Positions 1-11,337 of a stretch of DNA of 64,000 nt are shown piece by piece. Under the pieces are notes generated by a model, which worked only from the letters and a program-made list of their open reading frames with translations, made no database searches and was not told the DNA's origin. Within the stretch, counting starts at the first letter, position 1; each line of letters opens with the position of its first letter. The stretch is from Sisyra terminalis (taxonomy: Eukaryota; Arthropoda; Insecta; Neuroptera; Sisyridae), in assembly GCA_958496175.1 (NCBI GenBank), contig OY292278.1:42594001-42658000 (forward strand). The letters run 5' to 3'. A program made the position numbers and the translations under genes.

Positions 1-144
1 AGATATAAGAAACATACATCCAAGAATCATGTCATTGGTTAAAATCTATAAAGTTTTAGTAACAAATTCACTGATTGGTCGAATTAAAGATTGAGCTTTT
101 CATGGTGTGATATGATTGGCCCATGCATCCTGCGCCATTCATAA

Positions 145-567
145 CTACAGTGCCTTGATGTGTACAAAGTAGGCTAAGTATTTCTCGTTTAAAGTGACTT
201 TTGAGTACAGAACATTTGGAACGGCATTTCTTTCGATTAATAATTCATATATTGCAAAAAAAATGGTTGGTACCATATTGTCAATCTGTCGGGTAGTTCC
301 ATTAAATAATATATATGTATCGTCTACATATCTTTCATTATATAATATTTTATTTTTGTAGGTATTTTCCATAATATATTTATTTTCAAAGTGGTTAACG
401 TAAATGTTGGCTAGTAGTCCTGATAAAGGGGAACCCATGGCTAAGCCTTCCTTTTGGTGATAAAATTTTTGATTAAAAGATAAAAAGTTTTGTTGTAAGA
501 TGATTGTTAATAAGTTCATTTTTTCGGTGATAACCACCGTCTTACAACAAAAATATTTAACTTTCAA
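145..567 (-). pseudogene. Penelope-like element reverse transcriptase fragment
   Basis: An open frame of 140 codons carries the reverse-transcriptase signatures of Penelope-like retroelements: the GLAMGSPLSGLLANIYV block (RT motif 4 in these elements) followed about 40 residues later by the catalytic YVDDTYILF. The enzyme family primes reverse transcription at the target site and is distinct from LTR and LINE reverse transcriptases. Only the central palm survives. The N-terminal fingers and the thumb are missing and the frame stops at position 145, so this is a dead fragment. Its upstream end meets a second copy in the opposite orientation (see the next entry). Identification as Penelope-like rests on motif recognition and is strong; activity is ruled out by the truncation. 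Confidence 0.85.
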
Positions 568-1552
568 TCAAAAATTTTATCACCAAAAGGAAGGCTTGGT
601 CATGGGCTATGAGCTAATTTTACAATCGCTAACTTTCTAAAAAAAAATAACTTCAAAATCGCATTTTCAGCAAACAACATGATGAAAATTCTTAAACCAT
701 TGGAGAACAACCAAATAACAATGAAAAATAAAACCGGAATATATAAAATTAAATGTGGTTCCTGTGAAAAATTTTACATTGGCCAAACGAGTAGATCTTT
801 CGGAACAAGATATAAGGAATATACACCCAAGAAACCTACTTCAACAATTTTAAATTTTACAAAACACCTTTATGACGAAAATCATCAATGCTTAAACTTC
901 GAAAAAAATTTTAATTCATTACATATTTGCAAGAAAGGATCACATATGAACACTCTAGAACATTGTTTCCTAACCTGTGGTCCGCATTTCCATTTGAAAA
1001 AGTTTGTTTTTTGTTTCTTAAAAAAACGCGAAGTTAAGAATGTAAAATTGCCCTGACTAAATTTGCCCTGAAAATATTCATTTTCAAGGGGTGACTTTTC
1101 ATTATAAGGACCGATTTTCTCAACGGATTATATAACAATGTTCAAATGTGAGTAGTAATGTGAAAAAATTTTTGTCCTGTGTGCAAAAGGACACCCGCAA
1201 TATCGTTTCAAAGTTTCAAATGGACAATTTTCAACTGCATAAAAAGAATATAAGGATATAACCCCTGGGGGTCCGCGGTCCCATTTGAAAAAGTTTGTTT
1301 TTTGATTTTTAATTTAATGAAGGAATACTAAAATATAATATTGTCCGAAAATTGCACCTTTTTTTCACTCAGGGGTCCTTGACATTATGCTTAATATTCT
1401 TGGAGGTCCGAGGCTGAAAAAGTTTAGGAACCGCTGCCCTAGAAGAATATGAAATATACAAAGCCCACAAATTAGATCCAAACAACATCCTTAACGACAA
1501 ATTATATAAAACAAACGACATATACGAAATTTGTTTACACCTGACAAAATAA
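545..1552 (+). pseudogene. Second Penelope-like copy: RT stub plus GIY-YIG endonuclease, split by an insertion
   Basis: The plus strand at about 560-607 repeats, in inverted orientation, the stretch coding for the start of the RT motif in the neighbouring minus-strand fragment (FNQKFYHQKEGL). It then jumps directly to the C-terminal endonuclease, so most of the RT is deleted. The endonuclease part (from 679) reads TGIYKIKCGSCEKFYIGQT, the GIY...YIG motif with the following Arg region (SRSFGTRYKEY), as in the C-terminal domain of Penelope elements. The frame is broken after NTLE at 960 and resumes as EYEIYKAHKLDPNNILND at 1445, ending at the stop at 1550-1552. The intervening 961-1436 is a separate insertion, and removing it with one target duplicate restores the frame. 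Two degenerate copies facing each other is typical of Penelope-like elements, which often occur as inverted or tandem partial copies. Confidence 0.8.
961..1436. mobile_element. hAT-type non-autonomous element inserted in the Penelope endonuclease ORF
   Basis: Bounded by imperfect inverted ends (CATTGTTTCCTAACC at the left; the reverse complement of the right end reads CAGCGGTTCCTAAAC) and by an 8-bp target duplication CTCTAGAA / CCCTAGAA with one mismatch. This combination is the hAT signature. The right half (about 1260-1436) is closely similar to the elements at 60956-61180 and 61703-61894. No transposase is encoded. The internal GGTCCGC...CCATTTGAAAAAGTTTG segment occurs twice (near 975 and 1270), so this copy looks like a composite of two partial copies. 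Confidence 0.75.
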
Positions 1553-2792
1553 TTATTACCTGACGATGACAGCCAGGAACATATATGATTATTCATTCAT
1601 TTATCCTTTAAATCTAATGATCAATTTAAAATCAAATTTTTCTACTATGTAAACTGAAATGTCCCCTTAATTAATGTTGAACATTTTTTCCTCATTTACG
1701 TATTTATGACGCAAGTTTACTTTAAACGAGTAACCACTCTGTTTTCGTAAATGCTCTCAGACATCATTGAGACTATTTATTCTCATATTTAAATTTCTCT
1801 TTTTTGCAAAAAAAAAAATAAATAAATTTGATTTTTTAATTTTTAAATAACGTTTTTTTTTTGTTACAAAGATGATTTTTTTCTGTATAAAGAATCAAAT
1901 GATATATAAAACTTTTGATAGTCATTAAATCAAAATTATTATTTCAGTCAATTACGTTTGGGTGTTTTCTGCGAAATCTCTTTGACGTTATTCGGTAATT
2001 TGAACATTTTACTAATTACTGTCAGTGATTGAAGATTTTACTTTGACAACTTTGGAAAATTTAGCAACCAAAGACCATGACAATACCATTTTTCATTAAA
2101 TTATTTGAGATAATTCAATACCGCTTGTAATTTACACTAAAAGTTTTCAAATAGCCATAAACAAGATAATAGTTTCAAAAAAAAAGGACAAGTTTCAACA
2201 AAAAGCTGTATGTTTTTCAATCTTATTACCATATTTGTAATGCAATATGCACAGCTATCAAAACCGATGCCACTATTGATCTTATACTCTTCATTATTAA
2301 TATTCAGAAGGGACAAAGGAAAACATTCCCGTTTATTGTTCTGTAGACTGTAAAGCCAGTTACACAGTGGTATAAACTTTATCATAATTTTAGCCAACCA
2401 ATATCCACATCGGGAATTTAGACCAATTGTTTCAGAACAGCAGAACAGTGGTTCTTGATTCGGTTTTGATCCCCAAATGATTAATGAAGGATTTAATAAA
2501 GTCACTGAAACTTTCAGAAACGATTCGTAATCTTTCTCAATATTCAGTTTAATTATAATCTAACAAAGTTTTGCGATCAATGAAAAAAATTTAAAAACAA
2601 GTATTGATATTAAAATTAACTAACAGCAAGAAGGTGGACAAAAGAATATAAATCAATATTCCAATTATTAAATTAACAATGTTTCAATTATTAGTATATT
2701 GATTTACATCCTATTGTCCACTTTCCTACTATTAGTCAAATTTATTACTTAAAATATAAATAAATAAAATAAAATTTATTGCATTTATAAAA
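1553..2792. other. AT-rich intergenic stretch, one unexplained ORF
   Basis: No recognisable gene. The only notable item is a 122-codon open frame on the minus strand (2137-2505) rich in Cys, Leu and Trp, which I do not recognise; it has no visible splice context. The rest is simple AT-rich DNA. Confidence 0.4.
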
Positions 2793-3757
2793 TATAGCTG
2801 ATCTCCGCAACTTCGTCTGCGTAACGTAGGTGTAGATTATGTAAGGTAGATTATGTTTTCTTTTCCAATTTGCCATTTGTAGTGGTATATGAAAATTTTA
2901 ATTTTTCTTATTTCTTTTACGAAAAACATAATCATACTTAAAACACTATTTTGTCAACTTTAAAAAGATACATTTAATAAACTGTTGCAAAGAATAAAAT
3001 TGTTCTATGTAATAATCAATTAATTTTCAAAAAATATTTATAAATATCTAAAAATAGTATGTCTATTGCGTATAGCTACGGTAGGTATACCTACCGTAGA
3101 CCAAATAATCTGTAAATCAATCAGCATCTATACATAAATAAAAAATATCACCAAGTTCAATAAAGTTGGTGTTAATTATAAGTAAAATGGGGTGACCATG
3201 CGACATTTTTCAAATAACTTAAATTTTTAAACTTGTGATATCTTTCGAATGGAATGTTCAAATTGAATAACTTAAAAAGTTATATAATGGTATTGAAGCA
3301 AACTTAAATATGAAGTCATTTATTTTGATAAGGATTATTCTCAAAGTATAAATAAAAGAGCTTTTATAACGGTGGCATTTATATATATTTTTTAAAATGA
3401 AAAAACACTTATTGTGACATAAATATAATAGTAAGACATATGTTGTCACTCTATTTTTTGTAGATAATGATATGTCCTGCAAAATCGTACTATATTATTT
3501 TGTTCTATAACCAATAGTTTTCGCAGCGCACGCGATAAAAGAATTTTTTTTTGGTAATTTTTTCAGACCTTGGATTACATTATTGGAGTTTTAGTATGGA
3601 TTCCTAACTTTTTCGAAAATTTCATATAGCTTATGTTCACTGGAAATAGTGTAGCTTCCCAATAGTGAAAGAATTTTTCAAATCGGTCAAGTAGTTTCGG
3701 AGCCTATTCAAAGCAAACAAACAATCAAATCTTCCCTCTTTATAATAATAGATATAC
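2793..3757 (+). repeat. Dispersed arthropod repeat (starts TAGCTGATCTCCGC), copy A
   Basis: Begins with TAGCTGATCTCCGCAACTTC and GTCTGCGTAACGTAGGTGTA, and ends near AATCGGTCAAGTAGTTTCGG followed by an A/C-rich tail and TATAATAATAGATATAC. The same start and about 400 bp of following sequence recur at 53531. Start and end motifs of this kind are widespread in arthropod genomes. I cannot assign the class with certainty, and no coding potential remains. The internal sequence differs in length between copies. Confidence 0.6.
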
Positions 3758-3774
3758 AATCCTTTGTTTATATT

Positions 3775-3865
3775 TTGTTTTTAATTTTAAGTGCGATGTA
3801 CCTTGCATAAACCATCCAATAGCGTCTGTAGATCCTGATCTAGGATAGAGATTAGTTTACAATAT
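3775..3865 (-). repeat. Short repeat, inverted copy of 27455-27545
   Basis: Read on the minus strand this segment matches the plus strand at about 27455-27545 almost base for base, including GGATGGTTTATGCAAGGTAC and CTCTATCCTAGATC. In the other location it lies directly upstream of a LINE reverse-transcriptase fragment, so it is probably part of the same or an associated non-LTR element. Confidence 0.6.
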
Positions 3866-4919
3866 TGTACTTATTTATTGCAGTTGGGGAAAAATAAATG
3901 GCAATTCTTAAAAAACCCTTTAAATTCCCTAAAACCCTAAAAATTCTTTAAAATATGAACACAAGTATTTCAATAAGTATTGATAATTTTCAACTTGGAT
4001 AACATTTGCAGAAATACAATTGTAATTTCATTCGAACAGAAAATTATTCACCTTATAATTATTTCATTAAAATGAATGCTTTTTGCTTTTGCAAAGAAAT
4101 CTTATGAATTGAAACGTTATATCTTTTCTTCTTTATAAAATTAAATTTTACATTTGTAAGTGTACGGAAAGTTTAAAAAAAGATAAGTGAAAATGGATTT
4201 TCTTATAAGTTCATGAAACCAATACTTAAGAATTTCAATTGTTGAATATCAATCGAAATGCTGTTGAAAATGTTATGAAAATGTTCAAAATACGAAACAA
4301 TAATTTTAAATGTTAATTACAACGATGCATTCATGTAATATTAAACCAAAGGCAAATTAAAACCTTAGAGACACTGAAAGTGATATTATGCAAATTCGCG
4401 CGTTTCCCTTTTATTTATTTGCAATTATAAAACCTAATAACTATGTAATAACTACTTTTTAGCATCTTTTCTTTGTTTGTTTGTTGAATTAAAAATAATA
4501 ATATTCTTCTTGAGATAAGTTTATCTTTTCATTAGCTGATACTCTCGACGTTGGCTTATCAAATAATAATATTCCCTATTTTCTTAATGCTTTAGTTCAG
4601 ATTTCAAAAAAAAAAAAATCTCAAAAATATAATTCAAATTAATATTGCTTAATGGGATCATGAAGTGTGATTTCCTTTTTCCAATATCTCGTTACCTTTA
4701 CTTACACTTTTACAGAAGAAATTCCAAAAAAATTAAAGAAGAATCCATTAAAATAAAGAACCTATTTTTCTTAGGAACCATTTGACATATTTTCATATAT
4801 ATTTGAAATAGAGTGTGTTGAAATAAAAATATCAAGAATCACCCATTTTTTCGGCATTTTTATGCTTTTCACTTCTATAGGAAAGATTTAATAATAACAA
4901 TGCTATTCTAGTACTGACC
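3866..4919. other. AT-rich intergenic stretch
   Basis: No open frame of note, no repeat I can pair with another part of the window and no RNA gene. I see nothing to annotate here. Confidence 0.4.
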
Positions 4920-6325
4920 AACCTGGAGGAAGGCGGGCACATCATCTTCTGGAGTTTTATTTAAACTTTTTGTAAAATCGTAAAGAATGAAAAGCACACA
5001 AATAAATATGTGAAATTGCTTTTTACGAACATCAATTCATACAGAAAAATACAAAAAAAAAAAACTTCAGAAGATGATGTCCACGTCTACCCCAGGATAT
5101 ACCAGGCACTCTTATTTACATGTTTATTCTTAATCAGCAGTTCAAAAAACCTTTCGAGTCACGAACCTCGTTCCCAGGAGTCTATTGAGGATTTTTTTGA
5201 AAAGTAGTTTTAATCATTTATATACAAGGGATTTTCAGGGACCGAATACAAATGCCTGGAATTAAACGTGGGTGTCACCTTCTGAAGTTTATTCGAAGTT
5301 ACTACTACAAAAATCACATAAACTGGATTTTTGAAGATGCTGAACAAAAATATAAGATTCATGAGATTCCCCAATACACCTGGAGTAAAGTGTGGACATC
5401 ATCTTCTGGAGTTTAGTTAAAATTTGTTTAAAACACACTGGTAAATTTTTCAAATCGTGAATAACGAACACCAATGCGTACATATATTAAACAATTTAAA
5501 AGAGAAAAAGCTCCAGGAGAAGACGTCCACGTTTATTCCAAAATTACTTCAGGGAAGCACATGAACATAATATTAGTGTTGACAAAAAATTATTTGTGTT
5601 CAGAGGTACAAGAACTTCATCTTAGGATTTTTTTTTTGTATGAATATTACGTTTATGAGCTTCCCTGATGTAATTTTGGAATAAACGTGGACGTCATCTC
5701 CTGGAGCTTTTAATCTTTTAAATTGTTTAATATATGTACGCATTGGTGTTCGTTATTCACGATTTGAAAAATTTACCAGTGTGTTTTAAACAAATTTTAA
5801 CTAAACTCCAGAAGATGATGTCCACACTTTACTCCAGGTATATTGGGGAATCTCATGAATCTTATATTTTTGTTGAGTATCTTTAAAAATCCACTGTGTG
5901 GCTTTCGTAGTAGCTTTGTTTGAAACTTCGAATAGACTTCAGAAGACGACACCGACGTTTAATTCCAGGTATTTGTATTCGATTCCTGAAAATCCCTTGT
6001 ATGTAAATGATTAAAATTAGTTTCCAATAAAATTTTTGAATAAACATATACTTCATCTCTGGAGTTTTTTTTTCATAACATACCGTTAGAAATATCTGTA
6101 CGAATTGATATTCGTAAAAAGCGATTTGAAAAAGATACCAGTGAGTTTGTCATTCTCATTTTTCGAAAAGTTTGAACAATACTCCTGAAGATTATGTCTA
6201 TGTTTATCCAAAAATTTTATTGGAAATTAGTATTAATCATTTACATACAAGGGTTGTCAGGGATCGAATACAAATACCTGGAATTAAACGTGGGGGTCAT
6301 CTTCTGAAGGATATTCGACGTAAGC
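4920..6325. repeat. Fold-back array of a recurrent CCAGAAGATGATGTCCAC motif
   Basis: A motif close to CTCCAGAAGATGATGTCCAC followed by GTTTAYYCCAGG recurs about eleven times in alternating orientation: near 4934(-), 5067(+), 5273(-), 5396(-), 5506(+), 5686(-), 5808(+), 5937(+), 6050(-), 6186(+) and 6290(-). Its core forms a large palindrome with arms at about 5205-5559 and 5658-6020 and a spacer near 100 bp. Flanking modules also pair in inverted orientation (4925-5080 with 6045-6200). The segment starting TTAATCATTTA-ACAAGGG appears at 5210, 6000 (inverted) and 6230. Short open frames here share EDVHVY only because they read the same repeat. This looks like a fold-back transposon or a nested hairpin array; the class is unknown. 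Confidence 0.75.
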
Positions 6326-7125
6326 ACATCTATCTCTAGGTTGGTCGAAAAGCTTTGTAAGCCCTTTTTTCGAAATATTCGTTGAATATAGCTAAAGATT
6401 TTTTATTCATGATATAATTTTCATAAAGTTCCCTTGCATTCCTAGTATGTCAAATCAAACAAGGTGGTCCTGTTTCGGAAAAAAGGCATTTAAAGACTTC
6501 AAATATATAAGACGTCCAGAATGGTATAACAATTTTTATCAAAAATCTCCCATAAATCCAAGGTCCCACATTTTTAAGCGATTCTCGATTTTTTCCATGC
6601 TTTTCAATTTACTGATTAAAGTTTCGTTTTTTTTTTTTTTTGATAAGCAATCGTGAGAACAGTGGCGTCCATTTGCTTAAGACAGATGTCTTCGAAACAC
6701 TACAACTCACGTTTTACGGGAGATTTTTCACTAAAAATTTATATGCTTACAAATAATGTAATTATAAATTCATGATAAAAAGCGCAAGGTTTTATTTTTT
6801 TCATAAGTCTTCAAAAAAAAATACCTAAAACCTTTAAAAATAGGCCATTACAATGGAGAATCCACTTAATTTATTCATACCTCTTTTATAAAAAATAACT
6901 GTAACTATATCATTGAAAAGAATAATTTTTGGTTTATTTTAATTGTTTTAGATTGAAGGTTGAAAATAATTATTTTCTTTACTAATAGGTAGTTATATTT
7001 TACTTCATAAGTTTAAGACAAATACGATGAAAAAAATCATTAGAAATATTTTTCTCGAAATGATTTTTTGTCGGAAAAAGGAACCCCTTCTTCGAGAGTC
7101 GATAAATTTGAGTAGATGGAGCTTA
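6326..7125. other. Intergenic stretch without a supported gene
   Basis: Mostly AT-rich sequence with homopolymer runs. A 69-codon open frame at 6447 has no recognisable features and I leave it unannotated. Confidence 0.4.
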
Positions 7126-8182
7126 GGGTGTCCATTATTTCCCAAATTAATTTTTTTACAGCGATCGCCCCCAGAATTTTTAGTTTTAGATATAAAAAAA
7201 AATTATCCAATACTATTAAGCTCTTAATTTCTTGATTAAACCGTGCCGAAATCATGTTACTTTTACCATTTAAGTAACATGGAATTATTTGACTTTTTAA
7301 TTTTTTTTTTCTGAAACAAATGTATGAAAAGATTTAAAGTTAAATTATTCTGACGTAAAATTTAATGCTCTACAAAAAAAGTCTCTTATAAATTTTCGAT
7401 TAAATCACTCCATTAAAAGTTATTCAACATTTAACTTTTTAACTACAAATCAATCGACTATAGGCTCAATAAAAATGATGTTGACTACAAGTTCTAAGAA
7501 ATTTTTCATCGATGGCGTCGGGTGAAATGGTAAAAATTCGAATAATAATTGAACTTTTGTCGATAGTCACATTAATTAGTATGAAATTCACTTCATAGGT
7601 ACAAAATATTGATTAAAATACGAAAATTTATCCTGGGTAAATTGAATTTCACGACTATAGCGAATTCGGATCTTATGTCACTGGTTTTAATTGTCAAAAA
7701 ATGATTTTGTTTTGTTTAATTTTCAGTTCAAGCCATAAAATTAACACAAATAATCACTGACGCTCTAATGATAATAATTTTTATCTTCTCTACAAATGAT
7801 TTAATAGTTAAAAAAGTAAAAGTGTGCAAAAAGTTGAAAATATTGCAAGATTTATATTAGGCACAAGTTAAATGTTGAATAACTTTTAATGGAGTGATTT
7901 AATCGAAAATTTATAAGATACCTTTTTTGTAGAGCGTTAAATTTTACGTCATAATAATTTGATTTTAAATCTTTTTATTTATGTGTTTCTGAGAAAAAAT
8001 AAATAAAAGTAAAAAGTCAAATAATCCCATGTTATTTAAATGGTAAAAGTAACATGATTCCGGCACGGTTTAATCAAGAAATTAAGAGCTTAATTGTATT
8101 GGATAATTTTTTTTATATCTAAAACTAAAAATTCAGGGGGCGATCGCTGTAAAAAAAACAATTTGGGAAATAACGGATACCC
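7126..8182. mobile_element. Palindromic TA-flanked element, about 1.06 kb
   Basis: Inverted arms of at least 310 bp (7126-7436 and 7870-8182) start GGGTGTCCATTATT at the left and end with GGATACCC at the right, each flanked by TA. The arms include GCGATCGCCCCC and its complement, and CCCATGTTATTTAAATGG-type blocks. No transposase is encoded, so this is a non-autonomous element, plausibly mobilised by a Tc1/mariner-type enzyme given the TA target. The block CATGTTATTTAAATGG recurs in the palindromic element at 40944. Confidence 0.7.
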
Positions 8183-8789
8183 TAATGGAGCTGTACTATA
8201 ATATATAGTTAAATTATACATTTTATCAATTAAGAAAATCATCAAGATGAAAATGATCCTCATCATATTATATTCTGTAGCCAAAATTTTGTCAAAATAA
8301 AAGTATTTTCATTAGATAAAAACAAGTCGACATTATACATTTTATCGGTATCGTAATGAAGCCATGATTTTACTTGTAAAAGTCGCAAACCTAGCACAAC
8401 GTACGTGTGTGGGTTTCTTAATAAGTATGAAAAAGACATTAAATTACAATTTTGTAAACAAGTAAATTTGGCGTGTGACAATTTAAATTCTTAAAATGGT
8501 GTACAATTTCACGATAATGATGCCAAGAAAATGCGGCGCGCAAAAAGCGCAAACGGACGCTTTTCTTTTATATCATTCTCAGTTTTTCACAAACACGAGA
8601 AAAATGCCCCCTCCCCCCTCCCGTTCCACACCATTCAACGCGCGTATATTAGTTACCGACGTTAGCGCCATCGCTGTTCCGCCATTTATCTAAATTAATA
8701 TATTACATCAAAGTTATAGCATTTTGCCTTAAATAGATCTTTTATTTTTATCGTCCTTGGTGTTCATTTACTTTATTAAATATTTTTAG
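8183..8789. other. Intergenic stretch containing a GC-rich island
   Basis: Positions 8530-8690 are markedly richer in G+C than anything around them, with GCGGCGCGC, CCCCCTCCCCCC and several CpG. An open frame (8496-8693) crosses it but resembles nothing known to me. The island might be a promoter or 5' region for the candidate coding region at 8790, or part of an unrecognised repeat. Confidence 0.35.
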
Positions 8790-9099
8790 AGGTAGAAAAG
8801 CGTATATATATAGTACAATACATAAACAAATCATTTTACGACATTTTTTTTAGAGAAATTTCCGCTTATCCTCCCACTGGTTCGTTGGAAAAGTTTTTAC
8901 TGGAAAATTTTTCAAACTATACTTACAAAAGTAAGTTTAAATTAAAATTTAACATTCATTTTTAGTTGCAAATAAACTTTATGCTGTTCGTATTCTTTTA
9001 AATCGTACGCCAAATATGACAGTTTACGATTTATTATGGAGAAAATCTCTTGAATGTTCCCAATTTTCTGTTGGGATTCATAAAATATTCAGTAATTGA
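8790..9099 (+). CDS. Candidate spliced coding region of unknown function (terminal part)
   Basis: After a plausible acceptor (TATTTTTAG at 8781-8789) the frame starting GTA at 8792 is open for 46 codons (VEKRIYIVQYINKSF..., later SAYPPTGSLEKFLLENF) up to a perfect donor AAAA|GTAAGT at 8930/8931. After TTTTTAG (acceptor at 8965) a second block continues in matching phase: ANKLYAVRILLNRTPNMTV, then YDLLWRKSLECSQFSVGIHK, stop at 9097-9099. The combined peptide looks like real protein, with mixed hydrophobic and charged residues. The implied intron is only 35 nt, well below the usual insect minimum. It may be a genuine very short intron, a gene relic with a small internal expansion, or chance. 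I recognise no family. The N-terminal exons are not found. Confidence 0.35.
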
Positions 9100-9564
9100 T
9101 TTTTAAAGTAATAATTTATTTATTTATTTTTCTTTTGTATATATTTTAATATTTAATGTTGATAGAATAAATTTCCTCGTCATTAAGTTGAGGAAAAAAT
9201 AAAGAAGCACCTTTTTCACGTTTTCATAACATGAACAATCCATTAATAACTTCAAACGTTAGCTTTATATCTTTTTCTATACATTTTTCACCCCTACTCT
9301 TTAAATATACGATAGATTGGCTGAAAATACTAATGGTGACTGATCCAAGGGATTTTTTTTTCAATAAATAAAACCATACAATTTTAAATATTGACTACTT
9401 CCCACCATTAACATTTAAATACAATCTCACTACTACTAAATAAACAATAATTAATTTGCAAACATTTACTTTACCAAAAACCTATATACCAACGATATTT
9501 TATTCTACCCTTGCTTCCCTTTTGCCACCTTTTTTCTTTCCTTATCACACCAAAGACTCAAACC
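9100..9564. other. AT-rich stretch without a gene
   Basis: Nothing supportable: AT-rich DNA with short pyrimidine-rich tracts near 9520. Confidence 0.4.
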
Positions 9565-11079
9565 CCCACTGCAGTAAAGTAGTGATCGAGTGCATGCTAA
9601 AAACCTATTTTTTACGCATATTTATCATCAGGAGAAAAAATATCTACTAGGTTTCCTATCAAAATGTGGCCGCTAGTATTTTTAATTAAATTATTTTTAA
9701 TTGATTTTTCGCAAAAATTTAATTGATTTGTTTTTAAAATAAAATATAGTCCACTTCACGACAATATATATATAAAGACTTTAAAAAGTCAGGGTTGCCG
9801 TTGCGCACTTGACTGCACCTCTTCGCAGCCAGGTGTAAACAGATATGATTTTGGGACCTTTTTACGTTCATAACGTGTATTTATGATTTATATATCAAAT
9901 TAAAGCTAATTTTTTTCTCATTACTATGATATACGTTTGCCTAATTAAATCTGGCCGCAAATAAGGGTCGCTGGCTGCTAAAGATGGTAAATATTAAAAT
10001 TAGAGTGAAAGAGATCAAGCGCGTAACATCACCAGTCAGACGTGGACAGCGATTGTCAGCTTTACGACGTTTTAAAGCCATTGCGCATGCGTCGGATGCT
10101 AGTGTTCTCAACCACTCAAGTACTTTCGGAGTATTTTTGGAACAAAGTTTTATCACTATCGATTCTGCTACTTTTCCAAATGTTTGTGGCATAGTGGACC
10201 AAATTTGATATAAATAATAGAAACCATCAATGATTTCTTTGTCGTCTTCTCCGGAATTAGCTGGAGCAAACGATAAATGCTGATGCTGGTAATTCCTTGA
10301 CTGGTGTAAGCCACTTTACAAATTCGATCGCTGCACGAGAAAGATGGGCTCTTAGCCATAGTGTCAGGACTAAAATTATGTCGTTTGTAACAGCAGAAAT
10401 CATATTATCTCAAGCAGATGACACTTCGTGTCCGTTATAAGAGAATCGAATTGAGAAAGACTTGATCAAGAAAACAATGAATCCTTTTTCTGTAAATGTT
10501 GAAAAAGATAGTTTGTTCAATTTGTCAACTGGTAAAGCGGCATCCTCAAATGTAACAGATTATTTACTCAACGTTAAGTCTTTAGATCAAGTAAAAAAGT
10601 TAAATTTTTTTTCGGAATGCTTTGAAGATTCAACAAGATTTGTGAGGTCAATAACTCGTAATAAAATAAATAACTTCGCTTATTTGCGGCCAGATTTAAT
10701 TAGGCAACCGTATATCATTATAACGAGAAAAAAATAGCTTTAATTTGATATATTAATCATAAATGCACGTTATGAACGTAAAAAGGTCCCAAAATCATAC
10801 CTGTTTACACCTGACTGCGAAGAGATGCGGTCAAGTGCGCAACGGCAACCCTGACTTTTTAAAGTCTTTATATATATTGCCGTGAAGTGGACTATATTTT
10901 ATTTTAAAAACAAATCAATTAAATTTTTGCGAAAAATCAATTGAAAATAATTTAATTAATAATACTAGCGGCCACATTTTGATAGGCACCCTAATAGATA
11001 TTTATTCTCCTAATGATAAATATACGTAAAAAGTAGGTTTTTACCCATGCACTCGATCACTACACTTTTCTGCAGTGGG
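9565..11079. mobile_element. Large element with 400-bp inverted arms
   Basis: The arms 9565-9964 and 10680-11079 are inverted copies of equal length and pair end to end (CCCACTGCA to TGCAGTGGG outside; GGCCGCAAATAA to TTATTTGCGGCC inside). They contain GGGACCTTTTTACGTTCATA and a GC-rich block CAGGGTTGCCGTTGCGCAC. The 715-bp loop is less AT-rich and holds an open frame (10462-10737) beginning IKKTMNPFSVNVEKDSLF and a long antisense frame, probably decayed transposase sequence that I cannot place. Target duplications are not clear. It is most likely a large fold-back or non-autonomous DNA transposon. Confidence 0.65.
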
Positions 11080-11271
11080 ATCCTACACTATAAGCAAGTG
11101 ACCCAAAAATCATCGAAAAAAAGATGAAAGACGGCCATAGAAAACATCATATAATAAACTATAAGGAATGGTCGAGAATAGAGAAGATTGGCAAATTTCT
11201 GCCAACTATTCCCAAGACTACTAACTGAAAAGCACAACCGAAAATAACCAGCAATTCGATATCGAATCGAT

Positions 11272-11337
11272 ATCAGTCAAAACTATTTATTACATACGCG
11301 ACGTTTCGGTCGTATGTAATAAATAGTTTTGACTGAT
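11272..11337. repeat. Perfect 27-bp hairpin with GACGTTTCG loop
   Basis: Arms 11272-11298 and 11311-11337 are exact inverted complements around a 12-nt loop that contains CGACGTTTCGG. On the minus strand the loop reads GAAACGTCG, the 3' part of the hammerhead-like end motif seen elsewhere in this window, but no CTGANGA partner is present. It is probably a terminal relic of a Penelope-like element. Confidence 0.7.

Noticed and set aside
5010..5668. Three small frames sharing EDVHVY that look like a peptide family
   Set aside because: They read the same recurrent DNA motif of the fold-back array; frames end randomly in spacers.
9941..10192. 83-codon minus-strand frame with CAMALKRRKADNRCPR
   Set aside because: Lies in the loop of the large inverted-arm element, overlaps a plus-strand frame and has no recognisable domain; not called as a gene.
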